64,000 nucleotides of DNA from Dendrophyllia cribrosa (GCA_024195265.1 JAJLRJ010000005.1:34288036-34352035), one strand, 5' to 3'. Counted from the first letter of the stretch, positions 8,547-20,526 are shown. Translations and numbers: made by a program. The notes: generated by a model from the letters alone, not told the origin.

Positions 8547-11500
8547 ATGATGTCGGTCAGTTTTCAGTGTACAATTGTTTCACTAAATGTTCGTGGGTTA
8601 AGAGATGCCAACAAGCGTAGAAGCATTTTCCTATATTTGAAAGATTTAAAAGCGCATTTTTATTTTTTGCAAGAAACTTATTCTTCCGTTAAAGATGAAT
8701 TAATTTGGAAAAATGAATGGGGAGGTGAAATATTCTTCTCTCACGGATCTCAACATAGTAGAGGTGTTTGTATATTAATTGACAGATCAGTTAACGAGAA
8801 AGTGGAATGTACACATCGAGATTCCCAAGGGAGAATACTTCTTATCTCATTGACCTCTGCTGCTATGAAAGTGTCTCTTTGTAATATTTATGCACCTAAT
8901 AACCACAGTGATCAATTGCTTTTTAGTCAGGAACTTAATAACCTATTGATAGATAAATCAGAGTTGACATCATTAGTAGTTGGAGGTGATTGGAATTGCA
9001 CTTTATATAAGAATGATAAAAAGGGAGGGGCACCCTGGAGGCCTACTAACTATAGAAACTGTATTTTAATAACAATGGATGCTCTTGACCTTCACGACAT
9101 TTATAGAAAGCGCCATCCTAAACTTAATAAATACACGTATGCATCAAAGGCTTTGAATATTAAATCAAGGATAGACTTATTTCTTATTTCAAGTAACCTC
9201 ACTAAATTTGTCAAAAAAGTAGATATAAAAACATCGATTGCTCCTGACCATAATACTTTATACCTAACTATGTCTTGGTCTAAAGCACCCTCACGAGGAC
9301 CGGGCTTCTGGAAATTCAATAACGAACTTCTAAAAGACGATAATTTTATTGATAAAATCCGAGAGATGTATCCGACTCTTCGCGAAAAGTTAAATTACAT
9401 ACAAGATAAAGGGCTGTTTTGGGAATTGCTTAAGATGGAGCTGAGATCTTTCATCATTGGTTATTCCAAACGTAAAGCTATAACACAAAGGAAAAGGGAA
9501 AGCGAAATTAAGGAACGCCTTGAGGAATTAGATATAATAATTTGTAACAGTAATGATTTACAGAACGTTGATACGCACTTAAGGGATTATGAAGAACTTA
9601 AACACGAACTTTTATCAATTTATGATAGTAAGAGTAAAGCGGCCATGTTTAGATCCAAATGTCGCTGGATCGAAAACGGAGAAAAAGCTACAAAATATTT
9701 TTTTAATCTAGAAAAGCGAAATTACAATAGGAAAACAGTCTTTGAATTAGAATCAGATGATGGAGTAACAATCACTGATGAAAAGGAAATTCTACTAGCC
9801 ATCGAGACTTTTTATGAAAATTTGTACAGTTCCGATATAACTGACTCACAGTGCGACTTCTTAAACTTTAGCGCCAATGTTAACATCCCCAAATTGTCTG
9901 AAGACGAACGTGACGAAATGGAAGGCGCTTTGGGGTATGACGAATGTGAGAAAATCATCCGTTCCTTTGAGAAAGAAAAATCGCCTGGTGAAGACGGTTT
10001 TACTGTTGAATTTTATCAATCTTTTTTTGATTTGATAGGTCCGGATCTCGTGGCTAGCCTTAATTTTGGATATCATACAGGTAAACTGTCAATTTCACAG
10101 CGTAGAGGAACCATAACCCTTATTCCAAAAGAAGATGAATCTTTAACACTCCTGCAAAACTGGCGTCCGATTACACTACTAAATGTAGATTATAAAATCG
10201 CTTCAAAGGCTATTGCTAAGAGACTAGAACCGTTACTTCCTAAAATAGTTCACCCTGATCAAACTGGTTTTATAAAAGGTAGATATATAGGAGAAAATAT
10301 CAGGTTAATTAGTGACATATTGGATATAACTTTAAAACAAAAACTTCCAGGCATTTTAATTTCTTTAGACTTTCGGAAAGCTTTTGACACACTAGAATGG
10401 CCCTTTATGCATCGCGTATTAGAATGCTTCAACTTTGGAGAGAGCGTGAAGAGGTGGATAAAACTTTTCTATACTGACATTGAATCTGCAGTAATGAATA
10501 ATGGATTTTCTACCAAGTGGTTCAAACCTTCACGAGGCGTTAGACAAGGCTGTCCCCTATCTCCTTATCTTTTTATCTTAGCGGCAGAAATGCTATCCAA
10601 CAAAATACGCCAGAGCCCTGATGTGAGAGGAATTTGTATCTTTGGACAGGAAATAAAACTAAATCAATTTGCTGATGATACAAATTTCTTTTGCTCAGAT
10701 CTAACTTCAGTAAAAAACGCGCTGAACTTTGTAAATGAGTTTGGCAGATGTTCCGGTTTAAAATTAAATTTGAAGAAGACAAAAGCCATGTGGCTCGGAA
10801 AATGGGCCCCAAACGATATAAAACCATTACAATTGAAATGGGTCAAAAGTCCCACTAAGATCTTAGGTACTTATATCTCGTATGATGAAACGGGCAACGA
10901 CAACTTTAATTTTAATCTGAAAGTTCAGAAGTTGCAATCAAACTTAGATATGTGGAAGTCTAGGGCGTTAACTTTATACGGTAAGATATTGATTATAAAG
11001 TCCTTGGGAATCTCGCAGTTAATACATTCTTTCTCTAACACTTGTATTCCGAAGAGTATCCTCCAAATTGTAAAGGATAAGCTTTTTAAATTTCTATGGA
11101 ACAACAAAAAAGATAAAATTAAGCGTGAAGGAGTATATCAGAATTATGATAAAGGTGGTTTATGTATGGTGGATATTGATTTAACTGCGGAGTCTTTAAG
11201 ATTAGGATGGATATCGAGATTACTGCAATCCGGTGAATCAAATTGGAGTGCTATTCCCAATTATTATTTTAAGAAATGCGGTGGTCTTAACTTCCTCCTA
11301 AGGTGTAATTATGAACTTAAATACTTTGAGGATTTACCAAAGTTTTATATCGAAATGTTAAATTATTTCAAAGAGTTAAAATGTTTATACCAACATCAAC
11401 AAGAACAAAATACTATCCTTTTTAACAACAAGAACATATTAATTGGAGGAAAGCCTATCTTTTATCGAGAATGGTTTTCCAAAGGTATAATCTCTATTGG

Positions 11501-12137
11501 ACACCTTTTAAATGAAAACGGTAAATTTATGTCTTTTTCCGACTTCCAGACAAAATATGATTGTAGAACAAACTTCCTCCAATTTTATCAAATTATTAGT
11601 GCAATTCCTAGTCACCTTTTGATCTTCGCACAACAACAAATAGTCTCTTTACCAATCAACTGTATTGAAAATTCAACAATGTTCTCTTTGGACTCCACGA
11701 CTCAAGTTGATCTAGGTAAGCTGAAAACAAAAGACTACTATCAACTTCTAAATAACAAAACCCATACTGCCTATCAAACTGGAACACAGAAATGGAATAA
11801 AACTTTCCCCCTCAATGAGAACGATTGGTGCCAGCTTTTTAAATCTATACCGAAACTGTGTCAAGAACAAAAATTACGAGAATTTCAATTTAAATTTATT
11901 CATCGGATCGTCGTTACCAGAAAGAAACTTTTTAAATTTCGTATCAAACCAAATAGTGACTGTATTTATTGTGGTGAGGAAGATTCTATAGAACACACCT
12001 TTAAAGACTGCTCTTTCACTAAATCATTTATTGAAAAAACTCTTGAATGGTTTAATAATACAAATAATACACCCCAAGTGAAAAGGATATATTATTTGGA
12101 ATTTTTATCAATAACACCAAAACTGGAGAACTGGTGA
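8547..12137 (+). CDS. LINE ORF2: endonuclease plus reverse transcriptase, intact
   Basis: The frame encodes 1196 residues. Residues about 8-245 are an APE-type endonuclease (SLNVRGLRDANKR, LQETYSS, IYAPNNHS, GGDWNCTL, SRIDLFLIS and the SIAPDHN catalytic histidine). Residues about 470-760 are the reverse transcriptase (KSPGEDGFTVEFYQ, NWRPITLLNVDYKI, DQTGFIKGRYIGENIR, SLDFRKAFDTLEW, GVRQGCPLSPYLFILAAE, and FADDTNFF with the catalytic aspartates). A C-terminal CIYCGEEDSIEHTFKDC knuckle follows near residue 1140. The domain order and QGCPLSPYLF motif are those of the L1/Tx1 group. The protein nicks the target and primes cDNA synthesis there. The ATG at 8547 is the first in frame. Length and all motifs look complete. 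Confidence 0.93.
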   Translation: MMSVSFQCTIVSLNVRGLRDANKRRSIFLYLKDLKAHFYFLQETYSSVKDELIWKNEWGGEIFFSHGSQHSRGVCILIDRSVNEKVECTHRDSQGRILLISLTSAAMKVSLCNIYAPNNHSDQLLFSQELNNLLIDKSELTSLVVGGDWNCTLYKNDKKGGAPWRPTNYRNCILITMDALDLHDIYRKRHPKLNKYTYASKALNIKSRIDLFLISSNLTKFVKKVDIKTSIAPDHNTLYLTMSWSKAPSRGPGFWKFNNELLKDDNFIDKIREMYPTLREKLNYIQDKGLFWELLKMELRSFIIGYSKRKAITQRKRESEIKERLEELDIIICNSNDLQNVDTHLRDYEELKHELLSIYDSKSKAAMFRSKCRWIENGEKATKYFFNLEKRNYNRKTVFELESDDGVTITDEKEILLAIETFYENLYSSDITDSQCDFLNFSANVNIPKLSEDERDEMEGALGYDECEKIIRSFEKEKSPGEDGFTVEFYQSFFDLIGPDLVASLNFGYHTGKLSISQRRGTITLIPKEDESLTLLQNWRPITLLNVDYKIASKAIAKRLEPLLPKIVHPDQTGFIKGRYIGENIRLISDILDITLKQKLPGILISLDFRKAFDTLEWPFMHRVLECFNFGESVKRWIKLFYTDIESAVMNNGFSTKWFKPSRGVRQGCPLSPYLFILAAEMLSNKIRQSPDVRGICIFGQEIKLNQFADDTNFFCSDLTSVKNALNFVNEFGRCSGLKLNLKKTKAMWLGKWAPNDIKPLQLKWVKSPTKILGTYISYDETGNDNFNFNLKVQKLQSNLDMWKSRALTLYGKILIIKSLGISQLIHSFSNTCIPKSILQIVKDKLFKFLWNNKKDKIKREGVYQNYDKGGLCMVDIDLTAESLRLGWISRLLQSGESNWSAIPNYYFKKCGGLNFLLRCNYELKYFEDLPKFYIEMLNYFKELKCLYQHQQEQNTILFNNKNILIGGKPIFYREWFSKGIISIGHLLNENGKFMSFSDFQTKYDCRTNFLQFYQIISAIPSHLLIFAQQQIVSLPINCIENSTMFSLDSTTQVDLGKLKTKDYYQLLNNKTHTAYQTGTQKWNKTFPLNENDWCQLFKSIPKLCQEQKLREFQFKFIHRIVVTRKKLFKFRIKPNSDCIYCGEEDSIEHTFKDCSFTKSFIEKTLEWFNNTNNTPQVKRIYYLEFLSITPKLENW

Positions 12138-12299
12138 GAAGACTGAATTACACCTTCCTGTTCATGCGGTATTATATATATAGTGCGAAACTCGAAGAGA
12201 AAGCTATTCATGCGCAAAATTCTCCTAAAATATAAAATTGAAAAACTTTGTAGTTCAAATATTGTAAGTAATAAGTGATGTATAAATGTATTATTATTG

Positions 12300-12557
12300 T
12301 TGTTAGTCATTGTTAAATGTTACTCCTTTTTGATTGAAATGTAATTGTACGTATTGTATATAAGTAGAGTATTGTATTATAAGTAGTGTAAGCATTGTAT
12401 TGTAAGTAGTGTGAGTATTGTATTGCACGTGTTGTAAGTAGAGTATCGTTAAGTAATGTAAGCATTGTATTGTAAGTAGTGTAAATATTATATTGTAATT
12501 AAATGAGGAAATTAAAAAAATAAATAAATAAAAAAATAATTAAAAAATAAATAAAAT
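12300..12557 (+). repeat. LINE 3' UTR short repeats and A-rich tail
   Basis: Imperfect repeats of GTATTGTAAGTAGTGTAAGC fill about 12345-12500, then AAATAAATAAATAAAA. A related TAAGTATTGTAAG array precedes the tail of the LINE fragment at 30130-30306, so it is a family-specific 3' end. Confidence 0.7.
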
Positions 12558-12558
12558 A

Positions 12559-13090
12559 ACCACCGCTGATCAATTCTTACCTGGCTGTTAAAATGGAGGT
12601 TACGTGAGTGTTTTTCAGGTTTTTTTATTATTTGATGTAGAATCTGGTATTTTTGGAGACGATCGCTAAAATAATAATGACATACCGTGAAAAGAAAGTC
12701 TGCAGCTGCTTGCAAAAGTCATATTTTCTTCTCTGTCGCACGCTTTTTAGCTTGGTTTGACAAAATTGCAACGCAATGTGCTCTTGTCACGTTTCACTTT
12801 CCATTTATAATACATGTAATGCTACACTATTTCCACTCAGTGTTTCATTCTCTTGAAACACTCACGCCTGATAACATTAATGTCATTACAGGATTTAACA
12901 AAGAATGGGCGGTTAGAACCTCTTGCTGTCGACAATGACTGTGTGATAACAGGAGCATAAGCCCACTTAGTAACTACAAATACAAATAACAATGGTCTCC
13001 GAAAATACCAGATTCAACATCAAATAAAAAAAACTAAAAAACACTCACCTCCATTTTAACAGCCAGGTAAGAATTGGTCAGCGGTAGTTA
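12559..13090. mobile_element. Non-autonomous inverted-repeat element (MITE, ~530 bp)
   Basis: About 100-bp arms face each other: ACCGCTGATCAATTCTTACC onward from 12559, and its inverse ending at 13090 (GGTAAGAATTGGTCAGCGGT). The pairing extends through GGCTGTTAAAATGGAGG and a TTTGATGTAGAATCTGGTAT segment. The ~330-bp interior has no convincing gene. Confidence 0.75.
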
Positions 13091-13545
13091 CATTTTAGTA
13101 AAGAGCTGATGGTGCAATCGTAAAGGAGGAAAATATATTGTAATTTTTATAGCGCTCTTCAGTTCCTATTCCAGTCGCCAGTTGTTTTATCTTCTGTTCA
13201 TTTCAATTTTAATATTTTTTTTTTACATTTTTTCCTACATGTACTTCGCACACGTGTATTAATTCAAAACTGTCATTTGGCCATTTCTTGGAAGAAAAAA
13301 AGGGAGTCCAGAAGGGAGTCCAGAAGGGGGTCCAGATGGAGGTCCAGATGGGGGTCCAGATGGGGGTCCAGATGGGGGTCCAGAAGGGGGTCCAGATGGA
13401 GGTCCAGATTGGGGTCCAGATGGGGGTCCAGATTGGGGTTCAGATGGGGGTCCAGATGGGGGTCCAGAAGGGGTCCAGATGGGGTCCAAAAGGGGGATCC
13501 AGAAGAGGGGGTCCACGTTTTGTACCGACCCCGCTCAGGATCCAA
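13085..13545 (-). repeat. Inverted copy of 7800-8140 with GGGGTCCAGAT minisatellite
   Basis: Read on the minus strand this repeats the GGTCGGTACAAAACGTGG lead, the 12-bp GGGGTCCAGATG array (13305-13515 on the plus strand) and the flank up to CAGCTCTTTAC, where homology to the LINE ORF1 stops. The array reads as GVQMGVQMG in one frame, an artefact of the repeat. Confidence 0.75.
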
Positions 13546-13636
13546 AGTTCTCATAGACCGTGCCTAAGATCATTAGTGAATATGACTTGTTTCTTACGAG
13601 AACCCTGGAGCCGGGACTTCACAACGTACGACCGTT

Positions 13637-14195
13637 TTATGGGATCGCGTTCTCGTGAGAAACACAGTCACATTCGCTGATCATGTTGGACAGTTTGTCT
13701 ATGACTGTTTTCTTTTTGTCTCTCGGTTTTACTTGGATCTCAAAGTGGCTGCAGATGGTCTTCAACACGGCCACATTGAATTCTTGGAGCGTGTTGTGAT
13801 AACGCTCACAGAGGTCGTACGCGTCATAGCAGATAGGATGCGAGACGTTTATATCCCTGTTTATCATATCTGTCATTTCCTGCGCCATGCCTATCGGATA
13901 TCTCTTGCAGGCATTGGACGTCTTCCTCCTGGTCCACCGACAGCCCGACTCCACCCTGATCTTTGCGACGCGTTGCTGCTAGCCGCGAGAAAAAGCTTTG
14001 GACTTGGGTCTTCGTCATCCACTCTGTTCTAGTGAATAGACGTTCATTAGATTCATCTTTGGAATTTCGCATGGTGTCGCATGTCTGCTCCAACTTGGGG
14101 CTTAAAAGCACCAGAGTGACACAGTTCTCCAAAGCACGGAATCTCAACGATTTTATGATCCTCCTGAAAAACGCGAAGTTAGGCGTCCTTAACAA
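13637..14195 (-). pseudogene. Unknown gene fragment with SAP-like C-terminus, frameshifted
   Basis: Two overlapping minus-strand frames appear to form one gene. The first (from about 14195) reads FFRRIIKSLRFRALENCVTL and TRTEWMTKTQVQSFFSRLAA. The second, taking over near 13860-13900, reads DINVSHPICYDAYDLCERYH and LKTICSHFEIQVKPRDKKKT. The last segment resembles a SAP-type DNA-binding helix pair (L-x-IC-x-F, then KK-x-V-I-DKL). A frameshift near 13880 separates them. There is no start signal I trust. It could be a broken host exon or the remains of a transposon-borne gene; I do not recognise the family. Confidence 0.4.
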
Positions 14196-14597
14196 TCCAG
14201 CAGCTACTTAGACCACAAATATCCTAACTTGAAATATAAACAACAACCTCCTTTAACAATTTCTTTTATAATTTTGGCTCCAAAATAAAGAAAAGCGTAT
14301 TATTTATGCCTCCAAAAAGAGGCGATTATTCGTGGGGGGGAGGGGCAGGGCGATAACTCGAAGGATGGCTATTATTCCAGGAAATACAGTATTGCCAGTA
14401 CTCGACTCTTTCGTCGATCTAATAAACATAGGCACGCATTGCGTGCATGAGCTATTTTGAAAATTCCCTAAATGATATGAAATAGTGAAAGCAACAAAAC
14501 AGCTGAAGAAAACTAGCACAAATAACCGCTTGCAGATATACGTTTTTCAAATCCTCCGGCCCGCCCCCTACCTAAAAAAAAATACCGAGATCACGAA

Positions 14598-14842
14598 CTG
14601 CGTCCCGTTTCTCGAAAGTCCCGATAACTTTTCGGGCCCGGAAAGCTATCTTATGTGCGCAATGTATTCATTAAAGATTAAAATTTTGTTGATTTTGAAA
14701 GCTAAGCAATAAAATTCTAAATTGACAAAACAAGTCGAGCTGGTTTGAGGGCTAAAAAATGCATCACCATTTTATAGATTCTGATTTTAATATGAGTTGC
14801 GGGCCCGAAAAGTTGTCGGGACTTACGAGAAACGGGCCCTCT
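14598..14842. repeat. MITE with GGGCCCGTTTCTCG terminal repeats
   Basis: CGTCCCGTTTCTCGAAAGTCC followed by a TTTTCGGGCCCG segment at the left faces its inverse (CGGGCCCGAAAAGTTGTCGG, then GAGAAACGGGCCC) at the right, about 245 bp in all, with an AT-rich interior. Confidence 0.65.
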
Positions 14843-15019
14843 GGGACCAAAACTCTATTTACGTGGAAAAATGCAAAGTTTGCTTTTGTATTCTAGCCTA
14901 AAGGGTTAGGGTATGAAAATAGGTAGGAAGTTTTGGTTAGCTTTTTCACGGGATTTTCGGAGTTATTTTATGACGAAACTACGGCCCCAGTGAAATGAGC
15001 AACTTGTTTCAGTAATCAG

Positions 15020-15925
15020 TGTATCAAATGTCAACCAGAAAAGTCCTGCACAGAAATTTGATGCATCCAAATTGAAGGATTATTATTTCCTGAAAATTTG
15101 TATCTAGTCTTTTTTTAAAAAGTTGCTTTTATTATTTACAAAAGAAACGTGGAAATGGTTCCCTTTGGCCTAGAAGACGCAAACGAATTAAATTAAATTG
15201 TTTTCAACTCTAAACCACAAGCTAATTAAATTAGTGACACGAAAATTCTTTGAACCACCTGTTTCTGTAATGTCAACCAGAAAAGTCTTTAACAGAAACT
15301 AAACGCATGTAAAATGAATATTGGTAGTCTCCTTGTGAATTGCAACTAATAGTATTTAAACAACTGTTTTTATTCTCCACAAAAAAGTCGTGCAAATAGA
15401 AACAGAAACTAATTAGATTAAATTGTTTTCAACTCAAAACCACAAGCTTGAAAATTAGTTACACGAACATTGTTGAGGTTAACATTTGGAACCAAACATC
15501 TTTTCCTGTAATGTCGACCAAAAAAGTCTTAAATCAGAAACTTAGCGCATCCAAAATGAATTTTGCAACTAATAGTTTTTTAAACAGGCGTTTTTTAACG
15601 CACCATAACAATTAACGTTTTCTCGAAAACATGTTGAATTCCATCACGTACCAGTTTCTATAAGGACAAAGTTCAACATTTGCACGTGCACACAACGTGA
15701 CTGCTCATACAAAATACAGTCGCTACTCGCTTGTAGCAATCGCTTGGGGCATACAATTAATAACCTACACATCTGCTCACATTAATTCAAAGAAAGATAA
15801 ACGTTTTAAATACTGTAAATTGTATATTAATTGCATTACGTTTTCTGTTGAACTCCATGCATCCCGGACAAGTTTCTAAAAGGACAAAGTTCAACATTTT
15901 CACGGACAGACAACGTGACTGACAA
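15020..15925. repeat. Two diverged tandem repeat families
   Basis: TGTCAACCAGAAAAGTC-type units occur at about 15036, 15272 and 15511 (period near 237 bp). A GTTGAATTCCAT...AGGACAAAGTTCAACATT unit then occurs at about 15630 and 15845 (period near 215 bp). No coding potential was seen. Confidence 0.55.
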
Positions 15926-16910
15926 AAAAGATACAATTTCAAATAGCAATCGCTTGAAACCTAGGTTTGAAACATACAATTCATGTTCCGCGTCACATTA
16001 TTTGAAATCCGCTTGCCTTTTTTACAATAAAGCTATACTTTCTTACTTCAGTACAAGCTCACCTATAAACGTAACCGCAGTCGGTCCACATTTTTTGGAC
16101 GTCTCATCCCTCGCAGACCATTAATTGTACAATTCATGCATAGAGCACATTTTAGGCGGTATTTCCGAATAAATGCCCCTGACTATTGCCATGTTAGCAA
16201 GCCAGTCGGGATTAGAGCACAGGTCCCAACCAACAAATCTTCAAAACTTTACACTTAGTGTTTGAGGCAACAATCGCGAAGATTCAAGATGGCAGATTTT
16301 CAATTCATGTCAAGTGCCCTTCTTTGACCTTCAGTAATACCATTTTAGAAGCGAGAATCAGTTTGATTGGCTGACATAGTACACGGTGTACATACTAGAG
16401 GCAATCTGATTGGTGTGACATAACCCAAGACATACATACAAACAAAGATACTAACATCACAAACAAACCTTTGCGCCTGCTAATGAGCTATTTTTTTCAA
16501 AATAGCTCAAAAAATGGGAAGATTTCTTTGACATTTATGGCCTCAAAACTCGAGATTTTTCCTAGATATATACCAGATAGTATACTGGATAGTTAATTGT
16601 GTGATTCTCAAAGGAAATCAGCCACGAGCCGATGTTTCAACAGGATATTTAGCGCGACATGTGGCCTTGGTTTGCTAGCATTGAAACGACTCCATATACT
16701 GAGAGGCCACGCGGCAAGATTCGAAGGAAAAACCTACCTATTTACTGGATCAGTTATCGATTTAAGCCATCTGAGGCATTGGAAAGTGGTTGAAACTGGA
16801 AATAAGCCGAGTTGCGAAGCAGGTAAGCTATATATATTGCAAAGTTTGCTCGAGATGGGTTGATTTCGCATTGGTCGGGAAAATCGCAAATGCTCGCACA
16901 CACGGTGCTA
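15926..16910. other. Non-coding intergenic stretch
   Basis: No conserved protein segment, structural RNA or clear repeat was recognised. An 88-codon open frame at 16597-16863 has no family resemblance and no supporting signals. Confidence 0.5.
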
Positions 16911-17887
16911 ATGCGCCGATCAATTCGAAACATCAACATCACCCCCCCGGGCAATGCCCCGAGCATTTGAACTTTTAAAGATCGACTTGTTCAAATTCCC
17001 GCCCCCTTGGGCGAAAATTGCATTCAAATACCCCACCATAGCACAGGATTTGATGGTCAAATGCCCCTCCTAAAGATCAAAAGTTTTTAGTGAGAATAAA
17101 AAATACACTTTGCATTCAGTTTTTCTGATTTATTCTACCGAGTGTTTTCCTCGAGAATATACTCAACTGAACCGCGTATACTTTGCAACTGATATTTCAC
17201 TGCACGGCACTTCCGCTGTGGACACCACGTCGAAATGAATTTGTTATTGTTTGGGGATTTACTTTTCGATAATTTTTTTTTCTAAATTGAGTAATTCCTC
17301 GTGTGATCAACAAATGTTGCAAAAAATATTTACATGGCAAAGCGGTTGTAAAGTTGGGTTTTGAACAAATCGTTTGCAAGCGTTATTCCACCAAGTGAAA
17401 ATTTATTAATCTAAACGCATTTTATAGCAACTGACCAATGTTTCCTGAGAGAAAGGTTGTTGTTCATTCTGATTTTACAGTGTTTTTTCTTTTCAATTAA
17501 TGGCCGTTTAAGATCTGCGGACTGGCAATACAGTCAGCCACCTTGACTTCGAAATCTCTTGTACGCGTTGAATAGCAGTTAAAGCTATATTTTAAAAATC
17601 TACAATTTACAAACCTTCAAAAACATTGCAAAGCTTTGTCAGCCCCTTTTTCACTTGCCACTAACAAAAACGATATTTTTTCCTTTAATAGGCCTCTACT
17701 AAAAAAAACCGATATTTGGAACACTTCCGGTTCAAATTCCCCACCCCACCTGGGCAAAGTCAAATTCCCCACCTCCGGGATGGCCTTTCACATCAAATGC
17801 CCGACTCCCCGGGCATAGAAAATGTTCAAATGCCCGGGGCATGCCCGGGGGGGGGGGGATGTTGATGTTTCGAATTGATCGGCGCAT
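16911..17887. mobile_element. Non-autonomous DNA element with GC-rich inverted repeats
   Basis: ATGCGCCGATCAATTCGAAA followed by CATCAACATC and a C-run with a GGGCATGCCCCG motif at the left end is matched in inverse at 17820-17887. Further inside, paired CCCGGGCA and CAAATGCCC segments continue the arms. The roughly 850-bp interior has no gene. It abuts the next element directly. Confidence 0.7.
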
Positions 17888-18254
17888 AATGCTGGACGTC
17901 AATAAAACCAGGAACACGGAACATTACGGAACAATCCGAAACATTCCGGAACATCACGGAACATTCCGGAACATGAAAAGTTATAACAATTATTATAAAA
18001 AATAAAAATAACTGACTAACCAATAAAGAGAAATAAATAAAAATAAAATGAGCTGGTGTCATCTCCGAATATGAAAAATGTATATCTATTTTGTTGGAAG
18101 TTGGGCGGGGGAGGAGGTGTTGGATAAAGTTAATGCAACTGATTGCAACAAGTGAAGGCTCACCTCACTAAAATCTTTTTAATAGAGACATTGTTCGCCG
18201 TGGGTTTTATCATGTGACGGTCATCCATCTATGGCTCTGTAATCGTGAGAAGAG

Positions 18255-18550
18255 CTTAATAAAACTTTGGATTTTTTTCGACAAGATTCACATTCACAGT
18301 AAGTTTCTAAATTGTTAACAGCCTAATATTTTCCCGTCTGGTTGAGATCGATCGCCGCCATCTTGGTTTCTTATGGCGAGCGAAACCTGGGGAGAGTACA
18401 AAATGTCCCTGGGGCAACACCCCGTTCCATAAGAAACTCAGATGGCGGCGATCGAACTCTTCAACCAGACAGAAAAATATCGGGCTGTGAACAGTCTTGA
18501 AACTTACTGGAATGTGAATCTTGTCGACCAAAATCCGAAGCTTGATTAAG
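18255..18550. repeat. Foldback palindrome (MITE)
   Basis: Arms of about 120 bp run from CTTAATAAAACTTTGGATTT inward through CGACAAGATTCACATT, a GTCTGGTTGA segment and GATCGCCGCCATCT, and are mirrored from 18430 to 18550. The central ~50 bp is unpaired. Confidence 0.75.
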
Positions 18551-18784
18551 GTGGTCTTCCACTCAAAAATAAGATGTCTATAGCTAGCAACGTTCGCTTT
18601 TTTGAACATGTCAAAATTGGAATCTGTAAACACTTGAGAATCCCATTTTGAAAGAATTGCAGCACTAAACAAGTCAACTATAAGATAACTGAACTTTTTT
18701 TTTGAACTCGCAGTACAAAACTATTAATCAGGATGGTGGAATTTTCCCATGAAATTGTTTTGAAAAAACAAACTTAAACACTTA

Positions 18785-20165
18785 AACAAGGTGTATTTCC
18801 AGATAGTTTAAAAATTGCCAAGGTTATCCCGATCTTTAAACAAGGCTCTCATTCCTCGTGCAATAACTACAGACCCATATCCGTTCTTTCAGCATTAAGT
18901 AAAATTTTTCAGAGCTGTGTATTCTTAATCAACTAACATTTTATTTCACGACTTAAAATATTTAGTATCCAATCAATATGGCTTTAGATCTGGAAGCACT
19001 ACAACTGACTGTTTGGTAGATTTAATAGATGAGTTAACAAAAGCCCTTGATAAGGGAAGTTTGTATTGATATTTCAATCATTCTATTTTGTTATCAAAAC
19101 TCACCCATATAAAATTATTGAAATATTGAAAACCAGTGGTTTAGGTCATACCTAAGCAAACGGAAACAAAAGGTATTTACTAATGGCGTTGAGTCTGATT
19201 TTCTCTTACTAAAATCTGGAGTACCTCAAGGGTCGATCCTAGGTCCATTTCTTTTCCTTATTTATGTAAATGATATTATTAAAGCAACTAACTACTTTTC
19301 TATGAGACTATTTGCCGATGATACTTCGCTAACTGTGACTGGTAAAGATCTAGATGTTCTGCTCCAACAAATAAAATGTGAATTGCCAACCCTCTATGAA
19401 TGGTTATGCTCAAATAAATAAATCCTGAATTTAAGCAAGACAAAATACCTGGTTTTTCAACCACGACAAAAAATTAATTCTAATTTATACCCCCCCCCCC
19501 CCTCAAACTAGCAGATCAGTATCTTGAACAGTCTCACAGTATTAAATATCTAGGATTAGTTATTGATTGTTTCCTGTCATGGCATGACCATATTGATTAT
19601 ATTAGTAGTAAAATTATTAAAAATGTAATTATTATCGCAAAACTTAAATGACATGTAAAAGCCCAATCTTTGATAAGTATTTATTATGCCCTTGTATATC
19701 CTTATCTTACCTATGGTTGCATATTGTGGGGTAATAGTTACGAAGCTCCGTTATCACAATTAGTAAAGCTTCAAAATAAGGTTGTCAGAATCATCAACAA
19801 CGTACCACTTCGTGATCATATTACTCCTCATTATGTGAACCTTGGCCTTATTAAGTTTTCTGACATTGTAAAATAAATTAAATACCTGCCAACTATTTTA
19901 TGATCATATTGTAGATAACAAGCCGTCTCTTCTCACTATATCCTTTGTAACTGAGCAACATAATTACTCCACTCGAAGTACATGTACATCCTTACAACAC
20001 CTAAATCCTAGTTCCTTCAGAATAAATATAAGAAAATTTTATCCAACAATTATTGGATGCTATTTACTGGAATGATATTCCAATATCCATACGCAAAAAG
20101 CAAACTAAACAACAATTCAAAAGAGCACTTTACCAATACTATTTTGCTCAGTATTAATCACTGTC
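18785..20165 (+). pseudogene. CR1-like LINE reverse transcriptase, heavily decayed
   Basis: Plus-strand remnants keep the reverse transcriptase order: SLKIAKVIPIFKQGSHSSC and NNYRPISVLSALSK near 18810-18900, GFRSGSTTTDCLVDL near 18980, GVPQGSILGPFLFLIYVND near 19220-19275, LFADDTSLTV near 19310-19340, and a C-terminal LVKLQNKVVRIINN piece at 19760. Frames are broken by several stops and indels and by a C-run near 19490. There is no endonuclease upstream. An AATAAAG with downstream sequence near 20690 may be an old 3' end. It is non-functional. Confidence 0.8.
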
Positions 20166-20412
20166 TCACCAATCTTGTAACAGCTATTACTACCTTAATT
20201 TGTGTTTATATTCCTTTCTTAGTAGTGTGTTTTCTCTGTTTCTTAAAAAAAATGTAATTTAGTAATAGGGCATATAATTAGTTTACCTATATCTTGCCCT
20301 TCTCCATTTTTTTTCTTATCTTGTTATTAACTTCAAAAAACGTAATCTATGTAATAATAAAAAATGGAGTAAATAAAAAAAAAATTAAAAAAAGATGTGT
20401 AATAACCTGGGG

Positions 20413-20526
20413 TCAATTTAATAAAACTTTTACACGTGTAATTTACAAGTGTAGCTTAATTGTTTTAAACCTCTGAAACAATGGCTACACTTGTAAATTA
20501 CACGTGTAAAAGTTTTATTAAATTGA
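20413..20526. repeat. Short hairpin MITE
   Basis: TCAATTTAATAAAACTTTTA through CACGTGTAATTTACAAGTGTAGC is followed after about 27 bp by its exact inverse, giving a 114-bp hairpin. Confidence 0.8.

Larger units (their letters stand above)
7980..12557 (+). mobile_element. L1/Tx1-like LINE with intact ORF2 (5'-incomplete ORF1)
   Basis: The order is the C-terminal part of ORF1 (to 8356), a 190-bp spacer, a single open ORF2 (8547-12137), a 3' UTR with GTAAGTAGTG/TTGTATTG short repeats and an A-rich tail (AAATAAATAAATAAAAAAATAA) ending near 12557. The beginning of ORF1 is not recognisable, so the copy looks 5'-truncated. Its uninterrupted ORF2 makes it the youngest autonomous-type LINE in the window. 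Confidence 0.85.

Noticed and set aside
13277..13680. Frames reading GVQMGVQMG and PSGPPSGPP
   Set aside because: Artefacts of the GGGGTCCAGATG minisatellite on both strands.
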